Source of the DNA: Melitaea cinxia
Lineage: Eukaryota > Arthropoda > Insecta > Lepidoptera > Nymphalidae
Assembly (NCBI RefSeq): GCF_905220565.1
Contig: NC_059414.1
Coordinates: forward strand, 7,996,001 to 8,060,000
Reading direction: 5' to 3'
Length of the DNA: 64,000 nucleotides
Part shown: positions 33,501-44,063 of the stretch, piece after piece
Layout of the letters: the number at the start of each line of letters is the position of its first letter
Numbering within the stretch: the stretch's first letter is position 1
The notes under the pieces: model-generated
Databases searched by the model: none
What the model was told of the DNA's origin: nothing
Seen by the model: only the letters and a program-made list of their open reading frames with translations
Program-made: the position numbers and the translations under genes

Positions 33501-34594
33501 TAATAAAATGATGTACTTCAACATTAAGTCAAATGTATTATGCACCTAGTTACGAGTACCTACCGATAATGTTGACAATACTGATGCACGGTAAATCTTG
33601 AATGAGTTTATGTGGCATCTTATTATTAGTAATGGTATTTTTTATATTATTACATGTATCTTAATAAGTAAATAATTAATAAGAATAAATAATATGCTTT
33701 ATTGAAACACATTAGAGTCGTTCTAAGTTAAGGCCTAACAATGAGGCTTAATATTATGTCTGTCTTTAAAACATAGCTGAGAATATTATCTCAACCACTC
33801 TGATTAATATATATTTCATCTTTTCCATACTGCGTGTATGTGATATTAGCAGGATTAACTATGCGTAATACTATTTAATTAATTGTATATCTTAAAAGTT
33901 CCTCAATTCTTATATCATCATCATCATCACTTCAACCTATCACAGTCCACTGCTGGACATAGGCCTCCACAAGTTCCCCCCAGAAATGGCGTGAACTCAT
34001 GTATGTTTGGTGACTACCACGCTGCGCGGGCGAGTTAGTCTTCGATCTGTGTATTTCAAAACCAGCAGTTGGATGGTTATCTCGTCATCGGTTAGCTTAA
34101 TAAGTTCCAAGTTGGTAGTGGAACTGTGTTATTGCTTAGTCACCTCTTACGACCCCCAGGGGAAGAGAAGGTGTGGCTATATTCTTTACTGCCAGCGACG
34201 CAGCAACTTATATACACATAGGCAATACAAAGAAGTTTTGTGCTATACTAATAGACTTATTTAGATCCTTAAATGGATGAAGGATTGCGGTCTGCAAGAC
34301 TAAAATAATGTGTATCAACCGAACTAGAGCAATTCACCTATTTTATCTTGGCTGTCAGTCTGGATATCTGGAGAATCTAGATGACGTGAATGTGAAAAGA
34401 CAGAGTAAGACCGTGATTAAAGTTTAGACAAAATAAAACGAATACGACTAACGAACATATATATTATATCGGTAGTAAAATTACCTTTTTAAATCAAACC
34501 CAGCAGCACGTTCAGAACCCTTTACTGGTGCAAACGCATTTTCAGTAAGACGTGTGAATTTCAATAGTGTTTTTAAATCCTTTTGAACCGGCAT
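30573..34594 (-). CDS. Dut: dUTPase (deoxyuridine triphosphatase)
   Basis: Three exons join in frame: 34594-34485 ([20 protein letters not shown]...AAGFDLK), 32639-32503 and 30775-30573, giving 149 residues, the normal trimeric dUTPase size. The five family motifs are visible: 1 'AGFDLKS' (split by intron 1), 2 'PRSGLAVK' (69-76), 3 '[17 protein letters not shown]' (from residue 84), 4 'GDRIAQLI', and 5 '[10 protein letters not shown]' at the C-terminus. The enzyme hydrolyses dUTP to dUMP and pyrophosphate, keeping uracil out of DNA and feeding thymidylate synthesis. Donors are GTAATT and GTGAGT; acceptors end in TTTTTTAG and CTTTTTCAG. Intron 1 (1.8 kb) is AT-rich with a long repeat at 33430-34205. 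Intron 2 (1.7 kb) contains two inverted SINEs. Confidence 0.95.
31236..31605 (-). mobile_element. tRNA-derived SINE in dUTPase intron 2 (minus)
   Basis: Reading on the minus strand there is a B box in 'ggttgcagattcgattcccg', a body with 'gggtctccccaccg', and the 3' part 'ggcctatgcctaatggtggg' near 31270. Its inverse partner lies 150 bp away at 31755-32105. Confidence 0.75.
31755..32105 (+). mobile_element. tRNA-derived SINE in dUTPase intron 2 (plus)
   Basis: An A-box-like 'ttggcgcaatggtcacag' and a perfect B-box type 'ggttcgatccccgc' lie 50 bp apart. They are followed by a body with 'gggtctccccaccgtg', 'gcattggagcagcgtggtgg' and the end 'atgcccagtagtgggataat'. This is the standard lepidopteran SINE layout. 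Confidence 0.85.
32650..33429. other. AT-rich part of dUTPase intron 1
   Basis: No gene or recognisable repeat was seen. It is made of long A/T-rich runs. Confidence 0.5.
33430..34205. repeat. Long repeat with an inverted copy at 58.7-59.3 kb
   Basis: Sequence from 33430 to about 33870 ('tattgatgtgtgacaatta', 'caacattaagtcaaatgta', 'ttgaaacacattagagtcg') returns in reverse complement at about 59345-58925. A SINE-like copy at 33938-34200 is also matched by 58700-58920. Both SINE copies share the same internal deletion after 'gcgagtt'. The SINE has CTTATAT on both sides here, which suggests a target duplication. Confidence 0.75.
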
Positions 34595-34781
34595 GGTTTC
34601 TTATTTGTTCCACAAAGGCTTAACTAAACTTTAATAAGTAACCAGCAAATAACACGACTGACGACGCAAAAGACAAACTGACAAATGACTGACAAAATTT
34701 TCGTTAAAATAGCGCCAAAAGCGGACTTGGACTGTCAAATATATCAAATACCTATATTTTTTTTTTATGGACTGCTCTTTA

Positions 34782-35102
34782 CCGTGGCTCCACACATGGC
34801 TATTTGTGTTTGCGTATTTGCCATATTTGACAAATAACTTCCATGTGTGGAGAGTGTATTTGCCAAATTTATTGCCGTATTAACCTATTTGGCAAATATG
34901 GCCAATAACAAATACGGCTTACCGAACTTCTGTCGGTTTTGCAAGGCACATCAAAGGCCAATATCAAAAAATATGTTTAATTTTTTGATATTTGGCTCCA
35001 TGTGTAAACGGTCGTATCGTCTATTTGCCCGTACGTCAAATATTTTTTCAAAAACAACAAATACTGAAGAGCAAACACAAATAGCCATGTGTGGAGCCAC
35101 CT
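34782..35102. mobile_element. Harbinger-like MITE, copy 1 (321 bp)
   Basis: The ends are inverted: CCGTGGCTCCACACATGGCT at the left and AGGTGGCTCCACACATGGCT on the other strand at the right. TTA flanks both sides (34779-34781 and 35103-35105). It is non-coding and lies about 190 bp upstream of the dUTPase start codon. Confidence 0.85.
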
Positions 35103-35148
35103 TTATAGTACATTGCCAATAAATGTTCCCGTCATGGATCAAGTGTTC

Positions 35149-35468
35149 CCGTGGCTCCACACATGGCTATTTGTGTTTGCGTATTTGCCTATTTGACAAA
35201 TAACTTCCATGTGTGGAGTGTGTATTTGCCAAATTTATTGCCGTATTTGCCTATTTGGCAAATATGGCCAATAACAAATACGGCTTACCGAACTTCTGTT
35301 GGTTTTGCAAGGCACATCAAAGACCAATATCAAAAAATATGTTTAATTTTTTGATATTTGGCTCCATGTGTAGACGGTCGTATCGTCTATTTGCCCGTAC
35401 GTCAAATATTTTGTCAAAAACAAGAAATACTGAACAGCAAACACAAATAGCCATGTGTGGAGCCACCT
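35149..35468. mobile_element. Harbinger-like MITE, copy 2 (320 bp)
   Basis: It is almost identical to copy 1 and in the same orientation, 46 bp downstream. TTC flanks both sides (35146-35148 and 35469-35471). Separate 3-bp duplications show two insertions and not a simple tandem duplication. A 3-bp duplication fits the PIF/Harbinger superfamily. Confidence 0.85.
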
Positions 35469-35599
35469 TTCAAAAATTGAGGATAACGGAGAAGGGGAAT
35501 TTATGACAGGATTCAGAACAGAAGAGGAAGAAACAAAATAATATATTTTACGATGAAAGGGAAAATAAAAAAACAAATATGGGATATAATATTAAATGT

Positions 35600-37550
35600 C
35601 TATATTATTAAGAAATATATAATCCAATACAATTTCATATATATCATATTTATTTCGTTTAAAATATTAGTAGAAATATGAGAAATATATACAGACACAA
35701 TACATATGTTATGTACACTTATAGCTAAAATAGAAAGTTCAGAACTAGGTAAGAAATATTAATTAAATTAAAAGGAAAGTTTATCTCAATGAGAAAGGCT
35801 ACTCCGCCAAAACCATCTAGCCTATCTTCTCTAATGGTATTATAATTTCGAAACCTAAGATTATTACTTGGCCTAAGCAAAGTTTCTGAGATAGAAAATA
35901 AAAAAGGTTTATGATTATTTAACAAATCAATTATATCGTTTTTTTTTTTTTTATTAATTACACTTCTGGCGTTCCACTGTATTATTATCTCGGAACTGTT
36001 CATTTTGAATTATATTTATGATACACTGTATTAAAGGGGCAACGATGGACGGTAAACTTTTGTTGTTTTGAATAATATTTTCTTCTTTAGTAACTTCTGA
36101 ATAAGATTTATATGACGTTGGTATCTCTTTATTGGCATCTGCATATGATACACCCTGTTCAGCTTGTTTCTTGTTATGTAATTTAATAGATTTTTGCCTA
36201 TTGAATTCAGGGCACGCTTTACTATTTGCCATATGGTTGCCGGAACATAAATAGCAAAAATAATTATCTTCATTGGCATTGCATGATTCTGATGTGTGCT
36301 CCTGACCACACTTATTTTTCTCTATGGAACTCCTCTAAAACAAGTATCTGAGTTCAAATACCTTGGCGATATTGTGAATGAACGCCTGGATGATAGTGAT
36401 ATCGAGCGCGAGCGCAGAACTTTGTCAGTTAGGTAGAGGTAATATGTTGGCCCGTAGATTTGCTCGTTGTACATCACAAGTAAAAGTAATTTTATTTAAA
36501 GCCTTTTGCCAGTCTTTTTACACGTGTAGTCTATGGGACAATTACACTCGGCGAGCATATAGTGCTCTGCGTGTACAGTACAACATGCGTCTCGTATAGA
36601 TGATTTCTATGCGATCATACGCAAGCGGACCGCGTCCGCAATGCGCAGACTAATGAACAGCTCCAATAACCTCCTCAGCACATTGGCTGTAAAGCTAGAT
36701 AGTCCCCTCTGGAGACGCTGGGACGTGTGCACCATACACGTAGCTGCGAGGGAAGCTTAAATAAATAAGTTTTGATAGCTTTTACTTTTTTGATAACTAA
36801 CATAGTTGTTAAGAATAATTGTAACTGACATTTAATTATAATTGTGATTTCAATTTCGATTTTGTCTTGATTCTTAGTTTTAATTTTTGATTTTGATTTT
36901 ACGGTGATAATTTGTGATAATTTAATATATTGAATTTTTTTAATTTAATTTAAATTGAATGTCGTTATTTTTTAAGCTTTTAATTGATTGAATTTTGATT
37001 TTAGTTTTTAGTTTTAATTTTAATTTTGATTGAATTTTAATATTGATTGTTAATTTTTTTTTAAATTGTAATTATTGTAATTTTGATTTTAGTATTTATT
37101 TTAATTTTTAATTATAATTATTGTAATATTGATTGAATTTTAGTATATTGATTTTGATTTTAGTGTTATTTTTATTGATTTTTGATTTGGTATAATTTGT
37201 TTGGTCACAATTGTTGAAGCTAATATAGTTTAGGAAAAAATGTAACTAACAAAAATATGGACATATGTCTGTATTAATTTATTATTATTATTATAATTAT
37301 TATAACACTGGCTTAGACCTGCACTGCAATTTTGTGTGTCCATAACGACAAAATTTATAGCATTGAACTGTGGGAAAGATGTAAAGCTCGAGTGGAAGAG
37401 AATTGTAGCATATAAAAATTCTTTTTGGAAGGACCCTGCCATCAAAATAAATTACTAATGATTGTGTGGGCTTCCACAAAGTAGCGCCTTCAACAACAGT
37501 TTTGTAATTGGTGTCGAAATATTTTGTATAATTTCTTCTGGGGACCATTC
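35600..37550 (-). mobile_element. LINE with zinc-knuckle ORF1 and start of an endonuclease, interrupted
   Basis: On the minus strand ORF1 (37548-37305) has 'IFPTVQCYKFCRYGHTKLQC', a CCHC-type knuckle. The next knuckles continue at 36315-36200 ('EHTSESCNANEDNYFCYLC', 'GNHMANSKACPEF'). ORF2 begins with an endonuclease start at 36003-35725 ('IIIQWNARSVINKKK', 'PFLFSISETLL'). The gap at 36323-37295 is another LINE. The layout, with knuckles before an apurinic-type endonuclease, fits Jockey or R1 relatives. It is truncated and frameshifted. Confidence 0.7.
36323..37295 (+). mobile_element. LINE 3' fragment inserted into the zinc-knuckle ORF
   Basis: The plus strand encodes the end of a reverse transcriptase ORF: 'TPLKQVSEFKYLGDIVNERL', then 'RGNMLARRFARCTSQVKV' and 'FCQSFYTCSLWDNYTRRAY', with frameshifts. 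A long AT-rich tail (36780-37290) of 'gattttgatttt' type follows. Short matching bases (ACACT) occur at both borders, but the exact target duplication is not certain. Confidence 0.65.
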
Positions 37551-37559
37551 TAATGGCAC

Positions 37560-38340
37560 ATCGCTAACGATACCGATTCTAATAACGTTAAAAGATGGTA
37601 TAAAAGCGTGATTTTCAATAAGCAGGCTATTATTTAAAAATGAGTTCGCACCTTTAAAATTATGGTAATGATGTACAATCCCGGTGAGAAATTTATGGGG
37701 TTGGAGGGAAAGGGGGGTTGTGTGGGTTTTTCACTCCCTCGGGCAACTATTTTCGTGTAAACCCCGTTGTTACAGAGATATCGTGGTTGAAGTTTTGAGG
37801 TTCAATTTTTAAATCGGCAAAAATTATCCTACCACCTTTAACATTAGAGTAACGCTTGGCTCCGGCGCTGCGGGCAGTGCAGCCCTTCCTCCGCGCCTCC
37901 GGCTTAAAAAAAAACCCTAGGGGTAGGGCAGAGCAAGACCACGTGGACAGTGGGGTGCTCCGATTCGATTTTGGGTATTTTTCGAATTTCTATACCTATA
38001 GTCTAGCACGCAATGTTACTAATTTTATTAAAATATTATGTCTGACGCGTTATTTTGTTTAAAAGTGTCTATTTGTCAGTCGTTAAAGGTCAGTTCGTAT
38101 CGTATTTTGATCTTGCAATAAAGATCGTTTTTACGTAACTTTGTTCGAAAATAACGCGTCATAGTCGCAGAACGGAGCATGAGTACACTTTCCGCAGCAC
38201 CAGAATTAAGGTCTAGTCAGAAATAACAACAATTTAACCGCCCATAAAAAAATCTACCTGTAATCTACACAATAGCCAAAATTATTAAATGCTAAAAAAA
38301 TTCTATTTCGTCCTATCTTTTTCAAACTGTCATTAATCTA
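37560..38340. other. Non-coding stretch with a GC-richer patch
   Basis: No gene was seen. At 37850-37950 there is a GC-rich patch ('ggcgctgcgggcagtgcagc') and a G-run at 37690-37720. Neither belongs to a frame that could be recognised. Confidence 0.4.
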
Positions 38341-38341
38341 T

Positions 38342-38345
38342 CTAT

Positions 38346-38377
<32 letters not shown>

Positions 38378-39160
38378 AGCGAAAGGTCAGTCATCACGAA
38401 ATCTCCGAAAATCTAACAACTATAAGCTTGAAATTTGGCAGGTAGGTTCCTTATAGGGCGTAAACATCCGCTGAGAACGGATTTTACGAAACTCGACCCT
38501 TAAAGGGATAAAACAGGTGTTGGAAGTTTGTATGAAAGTTCTATGTTTTTGAAGTAAGATACTTGAAATTTAAAATGTATGGTCTATAGATGGTGAGAAA
38601 ATGTCCAAATAATGTATCTTTAGAAACCAACTCTCTTTTGGGATTAAAACGGGGGATGGTAGGTTTACTCACTCATCACGAAATTTCCGAAACTATAATA
38701 CCTACATACTTGAAATTTGGCAAGTAGGTTTTGTATAGGACGTAAACATCCGCTAAGAACGAATTTTACGAAACTCGACACCTAAGAGTATAAAACGGGG
38801 GTCGGAAGTTTGTATGAAAGGCCTATGTTTTTAAAGTAAGAGACGAAATTTAAAATGTATGCTCTGTAGATGGTGAAAAGGAGTCCAAATAATGCATCGT
38901 AATCTATATATATAAAAGAGAAAGGTCACTGACTCACTCATCACGAGAACTCAAAAACCGCTGGATGGTCCATCCATCCAGGATGGACAAAGATGAAATT
39001 TAGCAGGGAGATTGATTATAGTTAGTAAACACGTCCGCTAAGAACGGATTTTTTGATATTCCACTGCTAAGGGCATTTGATTGGGGTTGATAGTTTGTAT
39101 GAAACATATACAGCAGCTATAAGTTCGCCTGCTAGGTTTTTTGTACTGCAGCCTGAAAAT
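38342..39160. repeat. Microsatellite followed by about 2.5 tandem ~290-bp units
   Basis: A TA run (about 38345-38378) is followed by units each containing 'tcactcatcacgaaatttcc'-like, 'cttgaaatttggca', 'cgtaaacatccgct' and 'ggaagtttgtatgaaa' phrases, starting at about 38385, 38668 and 38915. The units diverge by many substitutions. They have no coding capacity. Confidence 0.7.
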
Positions 39161-39728
39161 AAAACTAAAAATGTGGTGTATAGATAAGTTTTATAAAAAT
39201 AACTAATAAATTATACTAAATTGTGCCTTTTAAAAAATTACTCAGCGTGATAAGCATTTCAAGTGACTGAAATAAAAAAATAATTTGCTTAAACATCTTG
39301 ATAGTAATGCATATCTTCATAACCTCGCGAACGTAGTCGCGGGCAACAGTTAGTGTATTATAACAATAAGTCCCCAAAAGTGTATGTGATCGATTCCCTC
39401 AAAATTTACTGAACGGCTTTTCATGCGTTTTACCGGCGGAGAGGGCTTCAAGAGGAAGGTTTCGGAACGACTAAGCCGATTTTGATGAGATTTTGAGTTT
39501 CACTGGAAGTTTGCCGGGAAAACTTTGTGACTCACTGATTTAACCGCGGGCGAAGCCGCGGGCACAGCTAGTAATTATATATAAATATATCGTTATATTG
39601 CGGAAAACCAGGATGTCTTGCGCGAACTCAGTGAGGCCTTTGTCCAGCAGTGGACTGACTGACTGACTTGATATAACGCTTAAACAGATAGTTGATTCCG
39701 TGCTCATCATTATTATCATCTTCACTTT

Positions 39729-40032
39729 AGCTTGTGATACAGTCTACTGCTGGACATAGGCCTCCGCAAGTTCAAGCTCCTCATGTGTGTTTGCCATAGT
39801 CACCACGGTGGGCAGGCGGATTGGTGACCGCAGGGCTAGCTTTGTCGCACCGAAAACGATGCTGTCCGTCTTCAGCCTGTGTATTTCAAATCCAGCAGTT
39901 GGATGGCTATCCCGCCACCGGTCGGCTTTTAAAGTTCCAAGGTGGTAGTGGAACTGTGTTATCTCTTGGTCGCCTCTTACGACACCAACGGGAAATAGGG
40001 GGCGGCTATATATTTTGTTGCCGTAACAACAC
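39729..40032 (-). mobile_element. SINE-like element, third copy of the 5.6-kb family
   Basis: It has 'ctactgctggacataggcct' at the left, 'ggatggctatcccgccaccg' in the middle, and 'gtaacaacaca' at the right end. It is one of five copies in this window. Confidence 0.7.
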
Positions 40033-40291
40033 AAAGATTTTGTCCAAATGAAAGTCCAGTAATAAAATAAAAAATAAAATATAAATAAAACAACTACCGC
40101 AGGTTAGCTGTAAGAGACTTCTTCTAGAGTTATCTCTACCGGCTTTCTACATATAAATTATATTATGTGTATAACGCCTGACTGAGCGCAGTAGTCAGTG
40201 GTCGTCGTCCGGGCTACATCTGACGCCCGTTAGCAATAGTTTTCATTCATTAGTTTTGTTTCATTGCATATTGGGAAATTACTAAAATTAA

Positions 40292-40631
40292 ACACGCCAA
40301 AACTCCAACACGCCAACACGCTAACACTCCAACATGCCTACACGCCAATATGCCAACACGCCAACACGCCAACAGGTCAACACGCCAATACACCAATGCG
40401 CCAACACGCCAATGTGCCAATACGACAACACGCCAACAGTCCAACACGCCAACACGCCAATACGCCAATGCGCCAACACGCCAACACGCCAATGTGCCAA
40501 TACGCCAACATGCCAACACGCCAATTCGTCAACACGCCAACACGCCAATACGCCAATGCGCCAACACGCCAACACGCCAATGTGCCAATACGCCAACACG
40601 CCAATGCGCCAACACGACAGGACGCCAACAA
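40292..40631. repeat. 8-bp minisatellite, about 42 copies
   Basis: The unit is ACGCCAAC with variants ACGCCAAT, GCGCCAAC and GTGCCAAT. A block of eleven units (88 bp) is itself repeated, so there is higher-order structure. Because 8 is not a multiple of 3 and no unit has a stop in either strand, overlapping open frames appear in several frames on both strands. They are all artefacts. Confidence 0.95.
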
Positions 40632-41129
40632 AAATAACAAACCTGTTTAATAACGAACCGTTATTTATGATATTATATCTGTCCAGGTCCGGAAGAAGCC
40701 ATTTCGCCATCTAAGGACATCGTGGCAGGATAGGATATTGACTTACCCTTTTTGCGCTTGATAAAGCTCCAAAAAAGTTTAGGGTTTGAAGACAAAGTTG
40801 TTCCCAGGCTATTCAAATACAATTTATAGTTTAGATTATGAAGCTTCGCGCAACGCTCCCTGAGCAACTTAAAAATAAAATAAATAAAATAAAAATAAAA
40901 ATAAAAAAGCCTTTTATTTCCTGCATTACAGTAAATATTTACAATTTAAAAAGACAGCGTGCATACAAAATTAATTTTAAACAATGCTATAAACATAAAA
41001 TAAAAAAATAAAAAAGTCTTTAAAAGTGCTTTAATAAATTATGTGAATATTCTAAATTGAATTTTGGATGTAAATGTACAAAAGCAAGAACCCCTCTCAA
41101 CGGAGGGTAAAGGCCTCCTCCAGAGATGA

Positions 41130-43982
41130 CTAATATTCTCTATCCCCTGCTACCTGCATCCATTGATTACCAGCTATTTTTGTAATGTCGTCTGCCCAGC
41201 GTGCTATTGGTCTACCCCTTTTTCTTTGGCCCGATGGTCCCAACCATGATGTAGTCCTTTTGGTCCAGCGACTGTCAGTAAGTCTGGCTACATGTCCGGC
41301 CCATCGCCATTTCAGCTTCTGTGAGTAACTGAGAGCGTCGATGACTTTGCTTTTCTGTCTTATGGCAGTGTGGCGGATTCTTTGGATCTTCCTAATCTTC
41401 ATAATGCTTCTTTCCATACTTCTTTGACTTGTTATTATCATATTTTTTATTTTCCTAGTAAATTTCCAGGTCTGACAGGCGTATGTTAGTGAGGGGAGTA
41501 GACAGTTGTTCATGACTCTACTCTTCAACCTTATGGGCAAGTCGCTTTTTAAAATTTCCTTTAGGCTCCAGAACTTTTTCCAAGTGATATTGACTCTTCT
41601 CTCTACTTCAAGTTCGTTGTTGTGTTGATTAAATGAAATTTGTTTACCCAGGTAAATGTAGGTATCAACATAGGATAGAGGCAGATGTTTTAAATATATA
41701 GGTGTTTTTTTATGGTTTGTCATGACATTCGTTTTATTAAAGTTGATTTCTAGGCCTACTTTACAACTTTCTTCTTGTAGAGAGTTTATCATTAGCTGTA
41801 GTTGGTTTGTGCTTCCTGATAGCAGAACTATATCGTCAGCAAATCTTAGGTGACTCAAATAACATCCGTTTATGTTTATCCCGACTTTCTCCCAGTTTAG
41901 TTTGCGGATGATGGACTCTAGCACCGCTATAAAGATTGTTGGTGAGACTGGGTCTCCTTGCCTTACACCTCTTTTTATTTGTATGAGTGGCCCAGTGGTC
42001 TCCAACTTCACTCTGCTAATACTATTGTCATAAATGTTTTTTAGGACTTGTATATAATCCAATGCCACGTCTTGAGATATTAGAGCTTCCCAAATCGATG
42101 AGTGATGTAGAGTGTCGAAGGCTTTTTGGTAATCAATAAAGACAACATAGAGTGGTCTGTTAAACTCTTGGAATTTTTCTATTAACATCTCTAGCGAGTG
42201 TATATGGTCAACTGTGGAAAATCCTCGTCTGAAGCCCGCCTGTTCTATTGGTTGGAATTTTTCTGTGGTTTCTTTTATTTTTTTCTCTATTATGGAGGAA
42301 AAAAGTTTGTATAGTGAAGGTAGCAGACTTATCGGTCTATAATTACTAATATTCTGTGGGTCTCCTTTTTTGTAGAGCAAAACTATTTCCGACTCTGACC
42401 ATTGACGTGGAGTGTTTTTACAATTCAATATCATGTTGAATAGTCGAGTTAGAGGTCCAACTAGATACATATATCCTATTTTTATAGCCTCGTTCGTGAT
42501 TTTGTCGGGTCCTGGGCTTTTATCTGTCTTTAGTGCTTTAATTCCTTTGGCCACTTCGTCTTCACCAACGGTTGCTTTTATCTCATTTGTACTACTATTT
42601 GGTAAGTTATATGCTGGTAGATTTGGCGAGCTATAAAGGTTTTTATAGAAATCTGTTGCTATTTTGAGTATTTCCGTTCTATTTTGTGTGCTTTTAGATT
42701 TGTCCTTTAACTCTTCAATCCATGATTTGTGTGTTCTCAATTCCTTGTACGCTTTCTTGGCGCTCCCTGTGGCTTGAAGACATTTTTCGATGGTTTGTGT
42801 GCGGTGTACCTTATAGTCTTGGTTTATTCTTTTACTTATCATCTTATAAAGTGCTTTTAATTCGTTTTTCATAGCCCTAGATTTTGGTTTTGTCTTTTGT
42901 ATTTCTTGTCTTCTGCCGATTAGTGCCTTTGTTTGTGCTGAAATTATTTGGTTTTTCTTTGCCTTTGTGCTAGATGCTACCTCGTATGATTTTTTTAGGC
43001 TAGTGTCTATTGCGTTTGTTATTTTATCGTAGCAATTCTGGACGGTGTCGTTTTCATTCCAGTAGTCGAGTAGATTTGCTGAGCAGTTTTTTAGTGATTC
43101 AATGTAGGTTTTCACTTCCTCTTCGTTTCTTAACTGAGATCTGGGACATTTACCAAACTTGATACGATTTTTTGATCTTGAAAGTATATTTAGCGCTGCC
43201 CTAACAGGTCTATGGTCCGAAGGGTAAGTGATGTTTAGAACTTGTATATTGTCTACATTTCTCGGTAGGTTTGTTAAGATGTAGTCTATTTCGTTTCTTG
43301 TTTTACCATCAGGTGATCTCCAAGTCCATCTCTGTCTGTTGTTCTTTTTGAAAAAAGTGTTCATAATGGCTAGATTATTCTCGTACGCGAACTCAATGAG
43401 TCTAGTTCCCCTAGAGTTTCTATTGCCATAGCCGTAGTTTCCCATGATAGTTTTGTTTGGTTCGGTTTGACCAATTTTGGCATTAAAGTCACCCATCACT
43501 ATTATATTATTCCCTGAGAGTTCTATGGCTCTGTCGACAGTACTGTAGAAAAGCTCTATTTCTTCTTCCATCGAGGCTTCTGTTGGGGCGTAAGCTTGAA
43601 TGATGCTTAAGTCCAAATTGTTGATATGCATTCTTATTATCGCTACTCTTTCTGACAATCCCTTGAAACTTTTTATGTATTTTTTTAATTGTTTTTTGAT
43701 AATGAAGCCTACTCCATATAATCCTGGCGTTTCTCCGATGTAATAGAAGATAAATTCATCGTGTTCCTCTATTTTGTTGCCGAGTTTTCTGACTTCTGAG
43801 AGACCAATAATATCGTATTTTACGTTTTTTAAAGATTCTAATAGTTCCAGTAGACGTGAATAAGTCGATAGGGTTTTGACATTGTAAGTTGTTATATATA
43901 GGTTGTTATGATAATTGTTTTTTATAGTGTACGAAGAACCTGCTAGTGTTTCCTCTGGAGGGTTTTGGTCGTAATCTTCCAC
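41130..43982 (-). CDS. LINE ORF2: endonuclease and reverse transcriptase (RTE-like)
   Basis: 950 residues. The apurinic-type endonuclease spans residues about 28-265 with 'TTYNVKTLS', the catalytic E63 in 'GLSEVRKLG', 'MGDFNAKIG' (164-171) and 'SDHRPVRA' (255 onwards). The reverse transcriptase covers about 470-760 with 'NYRPISLLPSLYKLF', 'GVRQGDPVSPTIF' and the catalytic 'RFADDIVLLS' near residue 715. The C-terminal part ends 'KRGRPIARWADDITK...WMQVAGDREY'. A TAG then replaces what is usually a tryptophan codon, and the expected 'SSLEEAFTLR' follows in frame, so about eleven residues are lost. It may still be close to functional. Confidence 0.88.
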   Translation of the reverse strand: MEDYDQNPPEETLAGSSYTIKNNYHNNLYITTYNVKTLSTYSRLLELLESLKNVKYDIIGLSEVRKLGNKIEEHDEFIFYYIGETPGLYGVGFIIKKQLKKYIKSFKGLSERVAIIRMHINNLDLSIIQAYAPTEASMEEEIELFYSTVDRAIELSGNNIIVMGDFNAKIGQTEPNKTIMGNYGYGNRNSRGTRLIEFAYENNLAIMNTFFKKNNRQRWTWRSPDGKTRNEIDYILTNLPRNVDNIQVLNITYPSDHRPVRAALNILSRSKNRIKFGKCPRSQLRNEEEVKTYIESLKNCSANLLDYWNENDTVQNCYDKITNAIDTSLKKSYEVASSTKAKKNQIISAQTKALIGRRQEIQKTKPKSRAMKNELKALYKMISKRINQDYKVHRTQTIEKCLQATGSAKKAYKELRTHKSWIEELKDKSKSTQNRTEILKIATDFYKNLYSSPNLPAYNLPNSSTNEIKATVGEDEVAKGIKALKTDKSPGPDKITNEAIKIGYMYLVGPLTRLFNMILNCKNTPRQWSESEIVLLYKKGDPQNISNYRPISLLPSLYKLFSSIIEKKIKETTEKFQPIEQAGFRRGFSTVDHIHSLEMLIEKFQEFNRPLYVVFIDYQKAFDTLHHSSIWEALISQDVALDYIQVLKNIYDNSISRVKLETTGPLIQIKRGVRQGDPVSPTIFIAVLESIIRKLNWEKVGININGCYLSHLRFADDIVLLSGSTNQLQLMINSLQEESCKVGLEINFNKTNVMTNHKKTPIYLKHLPLSYVDTYIYLGKQISFNQHNNELEVERRVNITWKKFWSLKEILKSDLPIRLKSRVMNNCLLPSLTYACQTWKFTRKIKNMIITSQRSMERSIMKIRKIQRIRHTAIRQKSKVIDALSYSQKLKWRWAGHVARLTDSRWTKRTTSWLGPSGQRKRGRPIARWADDITKIAGNQWMQVAGDREY

Positions 43983-44063
43983 GGTGACCAGCCGGCTTGG
44001 AAGATATGGCTTAGTCTTAGTTTTTATTTGTAATACGTTTTCCGTGAGAGAGGGCGGTAATTG

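Noticed and set aside
40292..40631. Possible CRISPR-like array
   Set aside because: The unit is only 8 bp with no unique spacers, and the genome is clearly insect. It is a minisatellite.
40264..40714. Several overlapping open frames rich in Ala-Asn-Thr-Pro or Trp-Arg-Val-Gly
   Set aside because: They are produced by the 8-bp minisatellite in several frames on both strands and have no start context or domain.
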